Source: Porpolomopsis calyptriformis
Lineage: Eukaryota > Basidiomycota > Agaricomycetes > Agaricales > Hygrophoraceae
DNA: 64,000 bases
Assembly: GCA_951640195.1 (NCBI GenBank)
Contig: OX621166.1
Location: 1,108,501-1,172,500 of the forward strand
Direction of reading: 5' to 3'
Below the pieces are notes generated by a model. It had not been told where the DNA came from and did not search any database. It saw only the letters and a program-made list of their open reading frames with translations. The translations under genes and the position numbers were made by a program. Within the stretch, counting starts at the first letter, position 1. The number at the start of each line of letters is the position of its first letter. Of the stretch, positions 10,813 to 26,900 are shown in pieces.

Positions 10813-13800
10813 TCATGCCCGGGTTCCCACAAACTCCCTCCATGACCTAACTTCCGGCGGAATTTGACCTTCCCTGTAAGGCCTCAGACCGCCGTGCGGG
10901 ATCTTCTTAGCCAGACTCTCTACGAATAGCTGTGCCGTCCGCGCGTTATTGAGCAACGGCAACCCGAAATCGACAGCATTCCTAGTACAGAAGTATCAGA
11001 TTAGAACGACGGTGTCTTAGAGTGTGATCATTCACCGGCGAGCAACATAATCTTCATCAGCGAAATCGAGGCCTCGCGATTTAGCCAAGTTGATAACACA
11101 TTGAATGTTGTATTCGTCAAACACTAGGCGGAGCTTCCGTTTATCTTTTGTCGGGAAAAATATCCGTTTGGCTGTCACGTAGGGAATTCGGTTTAAAAAG
11201 TCGTCAACAAGAGGCGAAGAACAGAAGAGCCTGAAACCGAGATCGACCAAGCCTTTCGCTACTGTTCGCATTTCTGGTTTTGAAACATCACCGCCGATAA
11301 GAACGCCTGAACCAGCCCGGGGAACCTTGAACCCGGTTGTACTCAGCAGCGACGCCCAGTACGCTTCGTGGATATCTTTTCCAAAACTAGCCACCTCTCC
11401 CGTGCTGGCCATTTCTACACGATTGACGCATGGTGAGGAAAACTAACATAGCTCAATCGTAATCGAGCTACTTACCCACACCCAAGAACGGATCTGCACC
11501 CCCCAGGCGAGTCCAGGAAAATTGGGCAACTTTGATTGACGTGTAGTCTCTTTTCAATGCCATTATATCCATAGGTTCTGGAACACCTTCTCCAACGATG
11601 GCAGCTGTCGCAGTCTCCACAAAATTGTGACCGAGGACCTTCGACACGAAAGGGAAAGATCGCGACGCTCGGAGATTGCATTCTATAACTTTGAGTTGAG
11701 CATTTTCACCAGCAACATCTGGAGGCCTTCTTATGATCTGCATATTATATGGGCCGGAAATCTGGAAAGCTCTGGCTACTTTTTCAGCAATGATTTTGAG
11801 GCGGGACATGTCCTCTGCGCTTAGCGAGAAGGGTGGGAGGACCAGTGTGGCATCACCCGAATGAACACCAGCATTCTCGACATGCTCAGAAACGGCGTGT
11901 ACTATTAGCCGTCCGTTATGTGCGACTGCATCGATATCGATTTCTTGAGCATTGTCGATAAATTTGGTGATGACAACGGGATGCAGAGGAGATACTGAGG
12001 CTGCCGCTGAAAGCTTGTGCTCTAGGGCAGATTCTTCGTATACGACGTTCATCGCCGCGCCGGAAAGAACATACGAGGGTCGAATGAGAACGGGATACCT
12101 GTGCTCCGTGAATAATTCACCGTTAGAGAGGATTGGACGCATAATAAAGAAAAAGATTATTACTTGACCCTGTTTGAAAATTGTTTGGCAGCATCTAATG
12201 TAGCAACCTCGGCCCATTCAGGCTGGTCAACATTGATGCTGTCGAGGACTGACGAAAATTTGTGGCGATCTTCGGCAGTGTCGATTTTACTTGGATCTGT
12301 ACCGAGAACTTTAACTCCTGTTTGCTTCAATCGGAGGGCAATATTCTGCGGAAGTTGACCTTTGGGGCCATCAATGAGTATGTTAGCTTCCTAGCCATTA
12401 ACCTGAGGGATATACTGACCACCCATGCTGACAATAACTCCTTGAGCCTGCTCAAGCTCATAGATATCCATCACACGCTCAAAATCAAGTTCCTCGAAAT
12501 ACAGTCTATCCGCCTCGTCAAAGTCAGTCGACACCGTCTCAGGATTGTAATTGATCATAATCGTCCGTTTGTTCATGTCTCTCAGCTTACGGGCGCATGT
12601 GACGGCACACCAATCAAACTCGACGCTGCTTCCGATGCGGTATACGCCGCTTCCAAGGACAATCGTCCCATGCTCGTCAAAAGTGACGTCGTGCTCGGAT
12701 GCATTGTAGGTTGTGTAAAGGTAATTGGTATGTGCGGGATACTCGGCTGCGAGGGTGTCGATCCGCTTGACAAAGGGCATGATGCCGAGGGATTTGCGAG
12801 AGGCACGGACGGTATCCTCGGACGAGGAGACGAGGTCTGCGATCTGTGAATCTGCAAAACCCATACACTTGGCTTGCTTCATGAGTTCATAGGGAACGTT
12901 CTCGATGGAACCTGCCGCTTTGAGAGCGTTATGAGTTTGGACGATATTTTCGATTTTGTGAAGGAACCACTGGAATAGTGTCAGGAAGCAAGTTGGGTCT
13001 AGGTTAAATCAGATGAATAAGATATTACCTTGTCAATTTTGGTCAAGTCATGCAATCGGTCAACGGTATAGCCTTTGTTGTACATGGCGTGAGCAATCGC
13101 AAACAGCCTCATATCTGTCGGTTTAGATAGAGCTCTATCGAGGTTTTCCGGGGTCACGTAGGCTTCAAACCCTTTCCATCTAGGATCCACCTGTCTGATT
13201 GCTTTTTGCAAGCTTTCCTCGAATGTCCTACCAATAGCCATAACCTCCCCGACGGACTTCATTGAAGATCCGACTTCCCGATTAACCTGTGAAGAAAATT
13301 TTGCGAGGTCCCACTTTGGTATTTTTGTCACGATGTAATCAAGTGAGGGTTCGAAGCACGCAGTGGTAGTTTTTGTGACGGCGTTTGGGAGTTCAGGGAG
13401 AGTATAGCCTAGAGCAATTTTAGCCGCCGTGTATGCTAAAGGATAACCTGTGGCCTTGGAAGCCAAGGCACTATCGATGCCCATCAGAACGACCCTAAAG
13501 GTATCACGACGGCACGCACCTTGATCTGCTTAAGCTGTACATAACGAATGAAAAAAGACAGCTTTGGGAAACCGGAAAGAAAAAAACTCACCGAGCGTTC
13601 ACTTCTATGACGCAGTATTCTCTGGATGTCGGATTAAGCGCATACTGGATATTGCACTCGCCAACGACACCAAGATGACGAATGACTTTAATGGCCGCGC
13701 TTCGTAACATGTGATATTCATCGTCGGGTAGTGTCTGGGAAGGGGCCACGACGATCGAATCACCGGTATGTGTACCCAGAGGGTCAAAGTTCTCCATGTT

Positions 13801-14831
13801 GCAACAGATGATGGTGTTCTAAAGGAATATTTCAATAATAAAACATACGAAGAAAAGAAAATTACATCTGCAGCGTCGCGAACGACCTCATACTCCAATT
13901 CTTTCCAGCCTTTCATGCTACGCTCGATCAGGAGTTGAGGACTCAGACTTAGAGCTTTGGCGGATAAATCACGTAATTCGTCCGAGTTGTTGGCAAAGCC
14001 TGAGCCTAAGCCCCCGAGAGTGTAGGCAGCGCGAACGATGACAGGATAGCCAATGACCTCTGCGGCTGCTAGAGCATCGTTTACGGACGACACAGCGGTC
14101 GACTGTGCAACAGGAATGTCGATCTCTGGAAACTTTGCTTAAAAAGGTGTTATAAACGGACTCATGAGATCTCACCTTTCAGGGCCTTCACAAAAAGATC
14201 CCGATCCTCCGACACCTCGAGAGTCCTGATAGGCGTTCCTAAAACTTTCACACCCAACCGAGCTAGAACGCCCATTCGGTCCAACTCGATGCCCACATTT
14301 AGCGCACTCTGGCCGCCAAAAGTAAGGAGAATACCATCTGGTCGTTCTTTTTCCAGAACGTAGGCCACATAATCGCGGGTGATAGGTAAGAAATAAACTT
14401 CGGAAGCTAGCTGGTGGGATGTTTGCCAAGTCGCAATATTAGGATTTATGAGTATGGCCTGTATGCCCTCTTCGCTGAGGGCTTTTAACGCTTGAGAACC
14501 GGAGTAGTCGAATTCGCCAGCCTGACCAATACTAAGGCCACCACTCCCCACTACCACCACTCTTCGAACGTCAGGTCGAGGCAATTTTGGGAGAATCTTT
14601 GCTGAGATTTTTCGAGCAAGTTCGGATGGGGAACTGAGTACATGTTCACCCTCTTTTGGTGTGAACGGACCAACGGCTGGTCTCGCGACAGCTCGTAACA
14701 GTTGAGTGGGGATTAGAAAACGAGTAGATGTAGAATGAAAAGAATGTCGGGGAAGGGATAGTCCTCTGGCCCGAATCGTCTGAAGGCGTATGGAGCTCAT
14801 TGAGTCATGAGGCCTGGAGGATTGGCGCTGA

Positions 14832-14854
<23 letters not shown>
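10813..14854 (-). CDS. CPA2: Carbamoyl-phosphate synthase, arginine-specific large subunit (mitochondrial)
   Basis: This large CPSase subunit makes carbamoyl phosphate from bicarbonate, ATP and glutamine-derived ammonia for arginine synthesis. The N-terminus ([19 protein letters not shown]) is rich in Arg/Ser with no acidic residues, a mitochondrial presequence as in filamentous fungi. Domains in order: [20 protein letters not shown] (first biotin-carboxylase-like fold), first ATP-grasp half with GECNIQYAL and VIEVNAR, the oligomerisation region, a second half with [30 protein letters not shown] and [18 protein letters not shown], then an MGS-like regulatory domain ending [16 protein letters not shown] before TGA at 10813-10815. 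It stands alone rather than fused to ATCase/CAD, which supports the arginine pathway. Many short introns. The start at 14854 gives a longer leader; ATG 14800 (MSSIRLQT) is an equally good start. It is head to head with AlaRS. Confidence 0.92.
14801..14807. promoter_or_regulatory. Gcn4/AP-1-like TGAGTCA between CPA2 and AlaRS
   Basis: A perfect TGAGTCA palindromic-type site sits between the two candidate CPA2 start codons (14854 and 14800) and 31 bp before the upstream AlaRS ATG. Gcn4-type bZIP factors (Cpc1/CpcA) bind TGA(C/G)TCA, and arginine-CPSase genes are known targets of general amino-acid control. Because the site is so close to both starts it could be fortuitous. Confidence 0.35.
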
Positions 14855-18454
<3,600 letters not shown>

Positions 18455-18520
18455 CTGACTGCTGGTTAATATTGTAACTTGTCGATTAACAGATGCGGTT
18501 CAGTTATAAAGGTTCTTGCA

Positions 18521-19627
18521 TTATTTCCCCGGCACTGCGAAAGTACCGGTATCATCGGCCACCAACCCGGATGCTCCAACTGCTGCAGCATCATTGATAA
18601 TTTCCGCATATTGAAACACGTAACCTCTCTGCCTTAGATCCTCGAGGACCATGTTGCGATAGGCTTCTACGCCAAGTAAGGAACCTCCTAAACAAAGAAC
18701 ACTCTCTGAGGCCCTGACGGCACGAGAGAACCTAGTAGTCCCATCGCCAGTGGGGCACAGAAGGGTCGCGATCTGTGAGGCTAAAATTCTGGCGCAGGAG
18801 CGAAGAATACTGAGCGCAAGCGGATCAGCGTCATCAAAAGCAGCAGCGAACACAAGGGGGGAGAGGGAGGAAAGTCTTTTCTGGCGGGGGATGAGGAGAT
18901 GAGGAGGGGTGTCCGGAGCGGATAATACCAAGGGAGACGGATCGGGGAGGTGCACGATGGTCAAGATCTCAAGAATATTGGCGACCCCAAAATGTTCCAG
19001 CACTCTCGCTTTCAACGTGGGCTTCCCACCGGTCATTTCGGGTGGCGTATCGGCAACCAATGACTCCATATCATTTTCCGTCAATAATTGGCGGATCGCT
19101 TCCCTCCCAACGTGAAACCCGCCACCCTCGTCGCCGAGAATCCATCCCCACCCACCGACGCGGCCAAGCTCTTCCAACCTCCCTTCACTCTCCCTGAAAC
19201 TCACACAGATGGAGCCTGTACCAGCGATGCAAACGACTGCGTGCGAGACATCAGAGTAAAAGCGTACTGGTGCAGCAAGAAGGTGGGTGTCGTTCGTGAT
19301 GATCAGCCGGGGACCAGGAGGAATCCGGACGAGTGCTGAAAGCACGGGGGTGACAGATGCGACTGCGGCAGGAGAGTCAACGCCCGAGATGCCAAACCAT
19401 GCGGCGGCAAAGGCGTTTTTGGACTCGTCGGCGTGTGTGTTCGCCGAAAGAGACGCCTTGAGGGCGCGATTGATTGCGGAGCGAACCACCAAGCCGAAAG
19501 CGTCCAAGCCAAGATAGGCAAAGTTAGACGGTCCATCTAAAGAACGTCCGAGCACTTTGCCGGTTGAATCGCATACGACCGCAGAGGTCTTCGAGCCCCC
19601 ACAATCAACACAAAGATAGAGGGACAT
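18521..19627 (-). CDS. N-acetylglucosamine kinase (BadF/BcrA ATPase family)
   Basis: This uninterrupted 368-codon gene encodes an ASKHA-fold sugar kinase. Visible motifs are LCVDCGGSKTSAVVCD (phosphate-1 loop) near residues 4-20, ITNDTHLLAA around 150, CIAGTGSICVSF (phosphate-2) around 180, GGWGWILGDEGGGFHVGREA around 195-215 and LCLGGSLL (adenosine region) near 320. Length and the LGDEGGG.. block fit eukaryotic GlcNAc kinase, which phosphorylates GlcNAc released from chitin or glycans and feeds it to UDP-GlcNAc or catabolism. The start follows MSLYLCVDCGG, the family norm. It ends 66 bp from the AlaRS stop (convergent). Substrate is inferred from family only. Confidence 0.85.
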   Translation of the reverse strand: MSLYLCVDCGGSKTSAVVCDSTGKVLGRSLDGPSNFAYLGLDAFGLVVRSAINRALKASLSANTHADESKNAFAAAWFGISGVDSPAAVASVTPVLSALVRIPPGPRLIITNDTHLLAAPVRFYSDVSHAVVCIAGTGSICVSFRESEGRLEELGRVGGWGWILGDEGGGFHVGREAIRQLLTENDMESLVADTPPEMTGGKPTLKARVLEHFGVANILEILTIVHLPDPSPLVLSAPDTPPHLLIPRQKRLSSLSPLVFAAAFDDADPLALSILRSCARILASQIATLLCPTGDGTTRFSRAVRASESVLCLGGSLLGVEAYRNMVLEDLRQRGYVFQYAEIINDAAAVGASGLVADDTGTFAVPGK

Positions 19628-19716
19628 TGCGTCTAAGAGCCAAAGTCAGCCGAATCGTATCAGGTGCAAGGAAGGGAAGCTAAATTAGATTGCGTGCTCG
19701 AAAGCTACAGTAATAA

Positions 19717-20604
19717 CTAAATCATTAATTCTGTCCAGATTTCCTCGTTCTGCAAATATTCCATCTCGCAATGACGAGGGTCGACTACTTTGATTATCAA
19801 GTTTTCGACATATCCTCGAGCCCGCAGATTCTTATTCGATAGCCACCTCTTGACATCTTCATGATCCGACCATGACGAGGACGACGAGGACGGTCCGCAC
19901 AGAGGGAACGCAAAGTGGGTCAGATTGGGCATCAAAGAGAACGGCACGATCTTCAACCAATCAGGGAAAGGACTGTCTTCATCGCATGCCTTGTCTTCAA
20001 GCCAAATGACAAGATGAGTTATCTTCCGGAGGAACGCCTGGCCTTCAGGTGTCGAGGTGAATGGGGACCACTTCCAGAACCTTCCACAGAGTGTTAGGTG
20101 GTGGCATCTCCAGTCGGATGTAGGATGGGCATATGAACTTGCAAGTCCGTTGTACAGCAAATGCTGGGAGCGGACGTCAAGCCCCAGCGAGTGGAGGTTA
20201 CGAAGGATGTCGTACAATACGTTGTAGTTCAGATAATCCTCTTCTGGATCATTGGCGAGGGGTTCCAAGCACATTGTGCTCCAGAAGTGATGGATGAGGG
20301 GTGTGTAGTCGAGTGCGAGTCGGGAGGATGTCTGCAATAAGGAACGCTGCAAGAGGATGGACTTAATGAAGGAACGGACGGCTGGAGATGAATTAAGGAC
20401 AACTGTGCGAAGAAGATGTGGCATTGCTGCACGTCGGATAGCATGCGACACAGAACAGAGGGCGATGGCAGTCGAATAATATGATCGTGGTATGGCCGAA
20501 AAATCCGCCGGAAGAGGGGATGCGGCTAGACGGATTATTTTGAGATAAAGCTCGACAGGAAGTCGATTGTATGGAACAGGCGCCATGGTGGTGGGGATTT
20601 TCAC
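19717..20604 (-). CDS. F-box-like protein (Agaricomycete type)
   Basis: A single-exon frame of 295 codons. The N-terminus NRLPVELYLKIIRLA followed by ALCSVSHAIRRAAMPHLLRTVVL is the short F-box-like pattern common in large Agaricomycete families (LP.E....I..LA ... CxVS....R). The rest shows leucine-rich segments such as HHLTLCGRFWKWSPF and ITHLVIWLED that resemble the irregular LRR-like tails of this group. Such proteins are presumed SCF ubiquitin-ligase adaptors. ATG 20586 (MAPVPYNRLP) is an alternative start. Family membership is from pattern; the partner is unknown. Confidence 0.65.
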   Translation of the reverse strand: MKIPTTMAPVPYNRLPVELYLKIIRLAASPLPADFSAIPRSYYSTAIALCSVSHAIRRAAMPHLLRTVVLNSSPAVRSFIKSILLQRSLLQTSSRLALDYTPLIHHFWSTMCLEPLANDPEEDYLNYNVLYDILRNLHSLGLDVRSQHLLYNGLASSYAHPTSDWRCHHLTLCGRFWKWSPFTSTPEGQAFLRKITHLVIWLEDKACDEDSPFPDWLKIVPFSLMPNLTHFAFPLCGPSSSSSSWSDHEDVKRWLSNKNLRARGYVENLIIKVVDPRHCEMEYLQNEEIWTELMI

Positions 20605-20928
20605 CCTGTTGATTTATAGGAAAGCAACAATGGATTCCGATGTGGAGAATGTAGACTGAAATAAACGGATCCGATTTGTGGCACCGCACTATTTCTTGCA
20701 CAAAAATCGGGGACTTGACACGCGAATATGGAGAAAAAGAAGTGAGATAATTAGCCCTGAGACTCAAGGCAGACTCCGTGAGGTCGCATGGTAGAAAAGT
20801 TTCTTTATCCGGGAAGTGAGCACTGAGGGCCGAGGGAGCAGGAGAGCTCGAGGAGGAAGCATTTCCAAAACACGCGATCAGACCGAGTCGGCACCCAAGG
20901 CGGCTGTGCGCCTGCATACTTCCTCCCG

Positions 20929-21459
20929 ATGGCGCAGGGTCTACCAGCAGAAACGCTCAAGCCAGCTCACGAGACGTTGGGTGGTCAGGATAACATGCTT
21001 TTCGACACCAGCGATTCCACTTTGGCCGAGTCTTGTGATGGAGTGAATCCAGCTGAGGGTGCTGGGGAAGGTGAATCGAGAATGCCGAGACGACAAGAAC
21101 GCACCAGAGTATGTGGTACCCAGCCAGTTTGCTTCTGGGACTGCTATTAACGCTCTCAATAGGCTAGTTTGATGTACTACCTCAACCTTATCGCCAACAG
21201 CGACCTACCCCTCGAACGCATCCCGCCGATATTGGAACTTGTGCGGGAGAACCATGAGCACCAAAAAGCCATGCAGGCGATGGAAAATGAACGTGAACGT
21301 GTGTTGAAGGAAATGCTCTATTCCCAACAGAGGTGGATGAAGGAGAATGACAATAGGCTGGCCATTAGGGAGATGGAGGATAAGAGGGAAAGAGAGAAAG
21401 AGACTCACCAGCTCAAACTGTTCGAGGCACAAGCCAAGGTGAACGTTGGCATCCAATAA
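20929..21459 (+). CDS. Small unrecognised coiled-coil protein
   Basis: Two exons join cleanly: 20929-21108 and 21163-21459, with a GT-AG intron of 54 bp, giving about 158 residues. The first half is Gly/Glu/Ser-rich. The second half, after TRASLMYYLNLIANSDLPLE, becomes a highly charged helix (ERERVLKEMLYSQQRWMKEN, then EMEDKREREKETHQ) with coiled-coil character. I recognise no family. An additional upstream exon is possible because the frame before 20929 stays open on the plus strand. Confidence 0.5.
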
Positions 21460-21671
21460 ATTTTCTGTATCCATTCATGTGTAATTCATTGAGCTCAACG
21501 CGCGCGCCAGACATTTCATTGGATTATCGCTATAGAGGAAACAATACAGCACGTTAGGTTTTACAGAATAAGTAATCCACCAAGGATACAACAGCGGGTT
21601 GACGCGGTTGACTTGAGAATGAAGAATCTTTTACAGTAGAACGGATGTCCGTCGCATTCGCTCGTGCCGTC

Positions 21672-22620
21672 CTAGCTTTCGTGCAGATGCCTTGAAGTTC
21701 CACAAGTCAGCGGAGGGTTCGGGTGGGGGAAAAAGGTAACGGACTGGCTTAAAACTTTGTTCATCTTGAAGGAATCAACCCTGTCTACATGGAACACCGC
21801 CTTGAGGTTCCCGTCGCAAAGAATTTCTTTTTTATTCTGCGGGTTCTGCAATTCATTCGTTTTGATGTACCTCCACAGGTGCTTGACCACCTGAGGCCGG
21901 GAGAGTTTCTCGACGCCGACGACGGCCGCCAGGGCCTCGCTGTGACAAACCAGTAAGAAAATGGGGCAAACGGCTGATCGGGATGGCTGTATACCTTAGC
22001 ATATATTCCTTTGCAAATCCACCTTTCGCAGTGCCTCCCGTTTTCGCGACTTTCCCTTTTTTCCCGTCCCCCTCCCAACCCTCGTCGTCTTCCGAATCCA
22101 CCAATGCCGAGCTCTTCGTCTTTTTACCTTTCCTCGGTGACCCAATCGCGCCTCGCGCTCGTCCACTGACGTTCCTCCGGGAACGGCTGTTGATCTCATT
22201 CGAAAGCTGACGTGCGATCTCAGCATCGCTGAGTTCCCTCCCGGATCTCTTTGTCGCCTTCTTCTTTTTCTTTGGCGACGGAGACGCAGGCTGGTCAGGG
22301 TCATCCTCTTTTTCGAAGCCTTCGCCCTCCTCGCTCTCTCTCTTTCTCTTTCCGGAGCGAGCTTCCGCAAATTCATCCGCGGGGTCTTCCTCTACCACTT
22401 CACTTCTGCTCCTCGCCTCTCCGCCGCTCACCATGTCAAACACCCTTGCAATCGCTGCATCCACCGCCTCCTTGTTCTCCTTCACGAATGCGGACAACGA
22501 TGGTTCGTACTCCAATAGCTGCCGTCGCACACGTTTTGCACTGACTGTATTCAGATCGGTGTCTGGCGCAGATAAAATTCGCCAGATCTGGGGTTCAAGG
22601 GAGGCAATATCAACGGCCAT
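21672..22620 (-). CDS. DEK_C / SWIB-MDM2 domain protein (Uaf30/Tri1-like)
   Basis: The N-terminus (MAVDIASLEPQIWRILSA through VRRQLLEYEPSLSAF) matches a DEK C-terminal domain. A long acidic/lysine-rich linker (PKKKKKATKRSGRELSDAEI) follows. After one intron near 21945-21995 the C-terminal SWIB/MDM2 fold appears: LSRPQVVKHLWRYIKTNELQ, NPQNKKEILCD, LKAVFHVDRVDSFKMNKVL. This DEK_C + SWIB order is that of yeast Tri1 and Uaf30; Uaf30 belongs to the upstream activation factor for RNA polymerase I. Which paralogue role applies here cannot be told. The extreme C-terminus is uncertain: a further small intron after MNK would replace the printed tail. Confidence 0.8.
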
Positions 22621-23189
22621 GCGATGACCCGCTGAGAGAGCTGGAGGTGGACAGACGGTAAGGACTGGACCGATGGGTCTTGCTGTATTAGCGAGGGTTG
22701 AACAACCCGTGACCGGGTTTATTATGAGATGACTGACTACTTTATCACCGTTCCGACCAGTCAGCCATCGGTGACCCGACTTTCGCATTTGCTCACCATC
22801 CGATTGAATAAGGTCACACAATGGCTTTAACTGAACATGGAAAAACCGCAAGGTGTCTATCTTGTCCTCTTAGTCAAATTCTCGACCGGCTCTGAGACCA
22901 TCTTTATCAGTGGCTAGATCCACTCATTACTTCTATGAGAGGTGCCCCTGTAAGCGCGCTTGGTCCCATTCGTCAGTCAAAATTGTTGGAGGGGCTACAC
23001 ATCCAGAAGCTTGGCTATAGGATGTCTCATCACAGAAAATGGAAAAGAACAGAGACCTTAGCTCAAAGGCTTGTTGTCATCATCCGTATTGCCGAACCCT
23101 CACCCATTCTGATTCCTGCAGCTATCTCGATGGTATCTTGCGAGAGCTAAACAAGGCGAAACGAAATAATAAAAAATAGCCAAGCAGTA

Positions 23190-23715
23190 ATTCAAAGTGA
23201 TACCATCAAGAGGTTCGAAGTCCAGGTTGATAATCTCAGAAGAAATTTCGAAGTAGGTGATGTTGCTTTACTCAGCATGAAAGGTGAAACCCATCATGTA
23301 CTGCAGTTGATACGCGAAATCTCGATGGTCAATGCCAATGCAATGGCCTTGCCTGAGGATGTACAATCACTACAGGCGGAAGTCATGACAGTGATTTCTC
23401 CAGCTGCAGCTTTAGCGGTGCAAAGAGATGATGATTTATCAGCATATTGTGTTCGTATTGCACATTCCTGATCACAACCGTCAGTTCCGTCCTGTCAAAT
23501 TTGGAGATCTACTGATCACACTGGACTTGAACCACAAGCCGAAACACCATACTCGCGTCTTGATACCCCAGTCATCACAGCGGCAGTGCCCTGCCTCTGG
23601 TACAAGTCGACAATTTCATGCGGCTTGTTGGTTCGACCCTGATAGTGATGTAGTCGCTCGCTACCTCGATCTTCCAATTTTCGAATTAGTAGATCCGCAG
23701 AGAGCCGATGATTAG
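23190..23715 (+). CDS. Unrecognised gene fragment(s)
   Basis: Two overlapping plus-strand frames look coding-like. One reads VQVDNLRRNFEVGDVALLS onward to about 23472. The other is 23428-23715, with HIPDHNRQFRPVKFGDLLIT and a C-terminal YLDLPIFELVDPQRADD. They could be exons of one gene or a frameshifted remnant. No start codon with a clean exon and no family could be assigned. The 22621-23190 stretch upstream holds the 5' flank of the SWIB gene and nothing else I recognise. Confidence 0.25.
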
Positions 23716-23924
23716 GAAAATGTTGATTTAACCTGTCTTGACTTTACAGAGAAGTGAGATCAAGGCTACAGAAACGGCATCTTGAATCGGTGACCTTCCC
23801 TGGTGAACTTGTCAGAATGTTGTCTGTATCATTTTGTAGTAGCAGGGTATAAGGTCATTGGTGCTTTTATTTATAATAATTTAAATGAGCCGCAAGGCTT
23901 AGCAGATCCTACAATCCATCTCTT

Positions 23925-26900
23925 TCATCGTAAAACAGCCCATTCATCTCTGGCAGGGTCCCCAGGAGGGGGGAAGAGGCCTTCATTCTCATTGGGTCGT
24001 GCTGGTGGTTGGTTAGCCCCCTCGTCCTGCTGCCGCTGTTGTTGCGCTCTCGCGACTCGTATCCGCACATAAAACAGCACGGAAACAAGAAGACAGAGCC
24101 CCAAGAGCAAGAGCGTCTCCGTAAACTCGTCGAATTCTTCCTCGCCCCGATGCCCCCTCATTGCACCTTCGAAATCGTCCTCAGGGCCAAAGTCATTGTC
24201 TCGATCCTGCTCTGCGCTCCTGCGATCTCGGGCCCACTGGAAACAAACTTAATGTGTGCATGAATTCTTGTAGGATAAATACCTGCCTGAATAGGATCGT
24301 CCTCTTCGTCTGGCGTTTTAACATTTCCATGTCCCCTTCTACGTCTGTAAAACTGTTCTTTGGCCTTGCCCATGTACCACGGACCATCATCCTCTTCAGC
24401 AACAGGATCGTCGTCAGCTCTCACAGTTTCATGACCACCTTCCTTCGAGGTCCCATCGAGCTCCTCATTTCGATGTTGCGACAAGACTGCAGGGGCCAAG
24501 AAAATAAATAAACGAGTCACCAAAACAATGAAAAGTTTCCTGATTACCTGATCCTTCCTCCTCAGTGCGCCACAAGCTAAGACCGCCTGTTCCTCCCCTA
24601 AGAGTATGCCAGATGCTCCGCACGTATAATTTAGCAAGCGAAAGGAGTACTGGGAAGTACGCCTCAGCATTGGTTTCCAAAGCCAAATCATAATGGCGCT
24701 TTGCGAGATGAAAATCCTAGTAGGAACGTCACGATGGGCGAATGCAGGCCACAAAATGAACGGTGACGACGTACCTGAGGCACACCAACGCCATTCTCAT
24801 ACATCCACCCTAAATTCCACATTGCCAAAGCACTCACTTGTGTATCTGCGGCGGACTGATAGTACCTTGCGGCCTTTTCCATCCTATTCGCCCCATCCTC
24901 TTCCGATATGCCAAGGCCATGATAGTAGTAATCTCCTACTTTTACTAAAGCATCAACATTAGTTTGGCCCGCAGAGCGTGTCCATTGCGTCAATGCCAGC
25001 TGAGCCGTGTTGTTCGACGGCGTGAATGGCGAGAGCTTTGCAAGTCGCAAGACACTCTTATCTATGCAGTGCATAACAGGGTAGGATCAGACGAGTGTGA
25101 AGTCGAAGACAAACGTCCAAGGATTGACGGACCTCGATCCAAGACATGGGCCAGATTGTTCTGCGCGGTCTCAAAACCTCTCTCAGCCGCGATCCACCAC
25201 TTGAGGATCGCAAGTTCCTTTCCTCTGTCAGTTCCTGAAAGCCAAGCTATCTCAGCATCATGAAGGAGATCATCCTCCCACACTCCTCGTTCAGCCACGA
25301 GTTTGTAAAATGAAACGGCCATCGCACAAAATCCGTTGGCCATCGAGGGCGGTATGGATGGAGTTCGGGCGTGCGCAGACTGAATGGCAGCCATGTAATA
25401 GTATGCCTCAAAAGGCGATCCATGACGAATAGCTGATTCAAACAAATTTGCAGCCTGCTTGAGGTCGCCTCGATCTGTTCCAACAAGAGTCATTAGATTT
25501 TCTCCTTGACATATCCAAAGAGAGACGTTACCGTAATTAGACTTCCCAAGATTCACCTGTGCCTCGGCAAGGTCTTGCCCGGAAGCAGCGGTAAAATGTT
25601 CCATAGCCTTCTTCATGTCCACCCGACCCTGAACAAGGCCATCCCGCCATATGATTCCCAACCCATTATGGCATTCCTTATCAGAATACGCCGCCCCCCT
25701 CTCAAACCACATCTTGGCAACAGCCGGATCGGCTTTGACACCTTCCCCGCGTAACGCCATGCGCCCCAGGTAGCCGGCACTCATTACGGCGAGGTCAGTG
25801 GGGCCATTCTCTTCTTTCGACGCCGATGGCTCATACTGAGCAGGATTCGGAGGGTCGTGTGGCCACGCCTCCCGAGCAATTTTCATGAAATACTTGCCGG
25901 CCAGTATTAGGTCGCGTGGTACGGCTCCAACACCTTCGCTACCTGATGCAATGCCGCCCTGAGACGAATAAATGCTTCCTTGATAATATATCTTTCCGAG
26001 ACGGTATGCAAATTCGGTCTCACCACGCTCAGCATTGAACTAGACGTAAAGGAAGAGTAAGTGACGAGACAAAAAATAAAATATTTCCAAACTCACCAAA
26101 AAATACTCTACGACATCCTCCCAGGTTTCTCCGGCCGAGCGGGCAAATCCGGCCTTGATCGCAGGCCGATGCTTATTATACCCAGTGGACGCAACACTCG
26201 CGCCTGGCCCGTACACCCCGCCCACTAGATCAGAAAGCCGAGTAGCTGTTTGCGGCAGTGTTCTTCCCCCGGGAGGCCCAGACAGGAATTTGACCATAGC
26301 TTTGCCTTGTAAGTCGATAGCAAGAGGAGACTAAACAAAAACCTACCCTGCTCAGCAGCACTCTCATACCACTCCAGTGCCTTCCCGCAATCTTCCAGTG
26401 TGCTGATCCCAGCCCAATGTCGATACCCGAGAGCCATCTGCGCACCTTTATCCCCTCCGTGTGCCGCGAATGTGTAGTACAATTGGGCCTTCGCTTGGTC
26501 AACGGGGACGACTTGGTGGTATCCAGTAGCATAAAAGAAAGCAAGGAGAGATTGAGAAGTAGGATTGCCTGTCTGTGATGCATGCACGAAAAGTGAATCA
26601 TAGGCAAGTTTAGGATCCAACGGGAAGTGGATGCTTGGAGGAAACTAGTAGATCGGGCACCAGCTTAAGTGTGACGCGGATAGACAAGGGCTGCAACCCA
26701 AACTCACCAATGAAATCTGGGCCAGAGTATACAAGGCATCCAGGTGACCTAACTCTGCTGAATGCTGCAACAAATCTACCACTTTAATGGCCTTCCCACG
26801 CATTTCTTCTTCTTTCTTCGATGCTCCGCCTAAGCCATCCTTGCCGAGTCGCAATGAAGATAGTATACCTGGAAGCCATGATTGTTGGTATAGTTTGATC

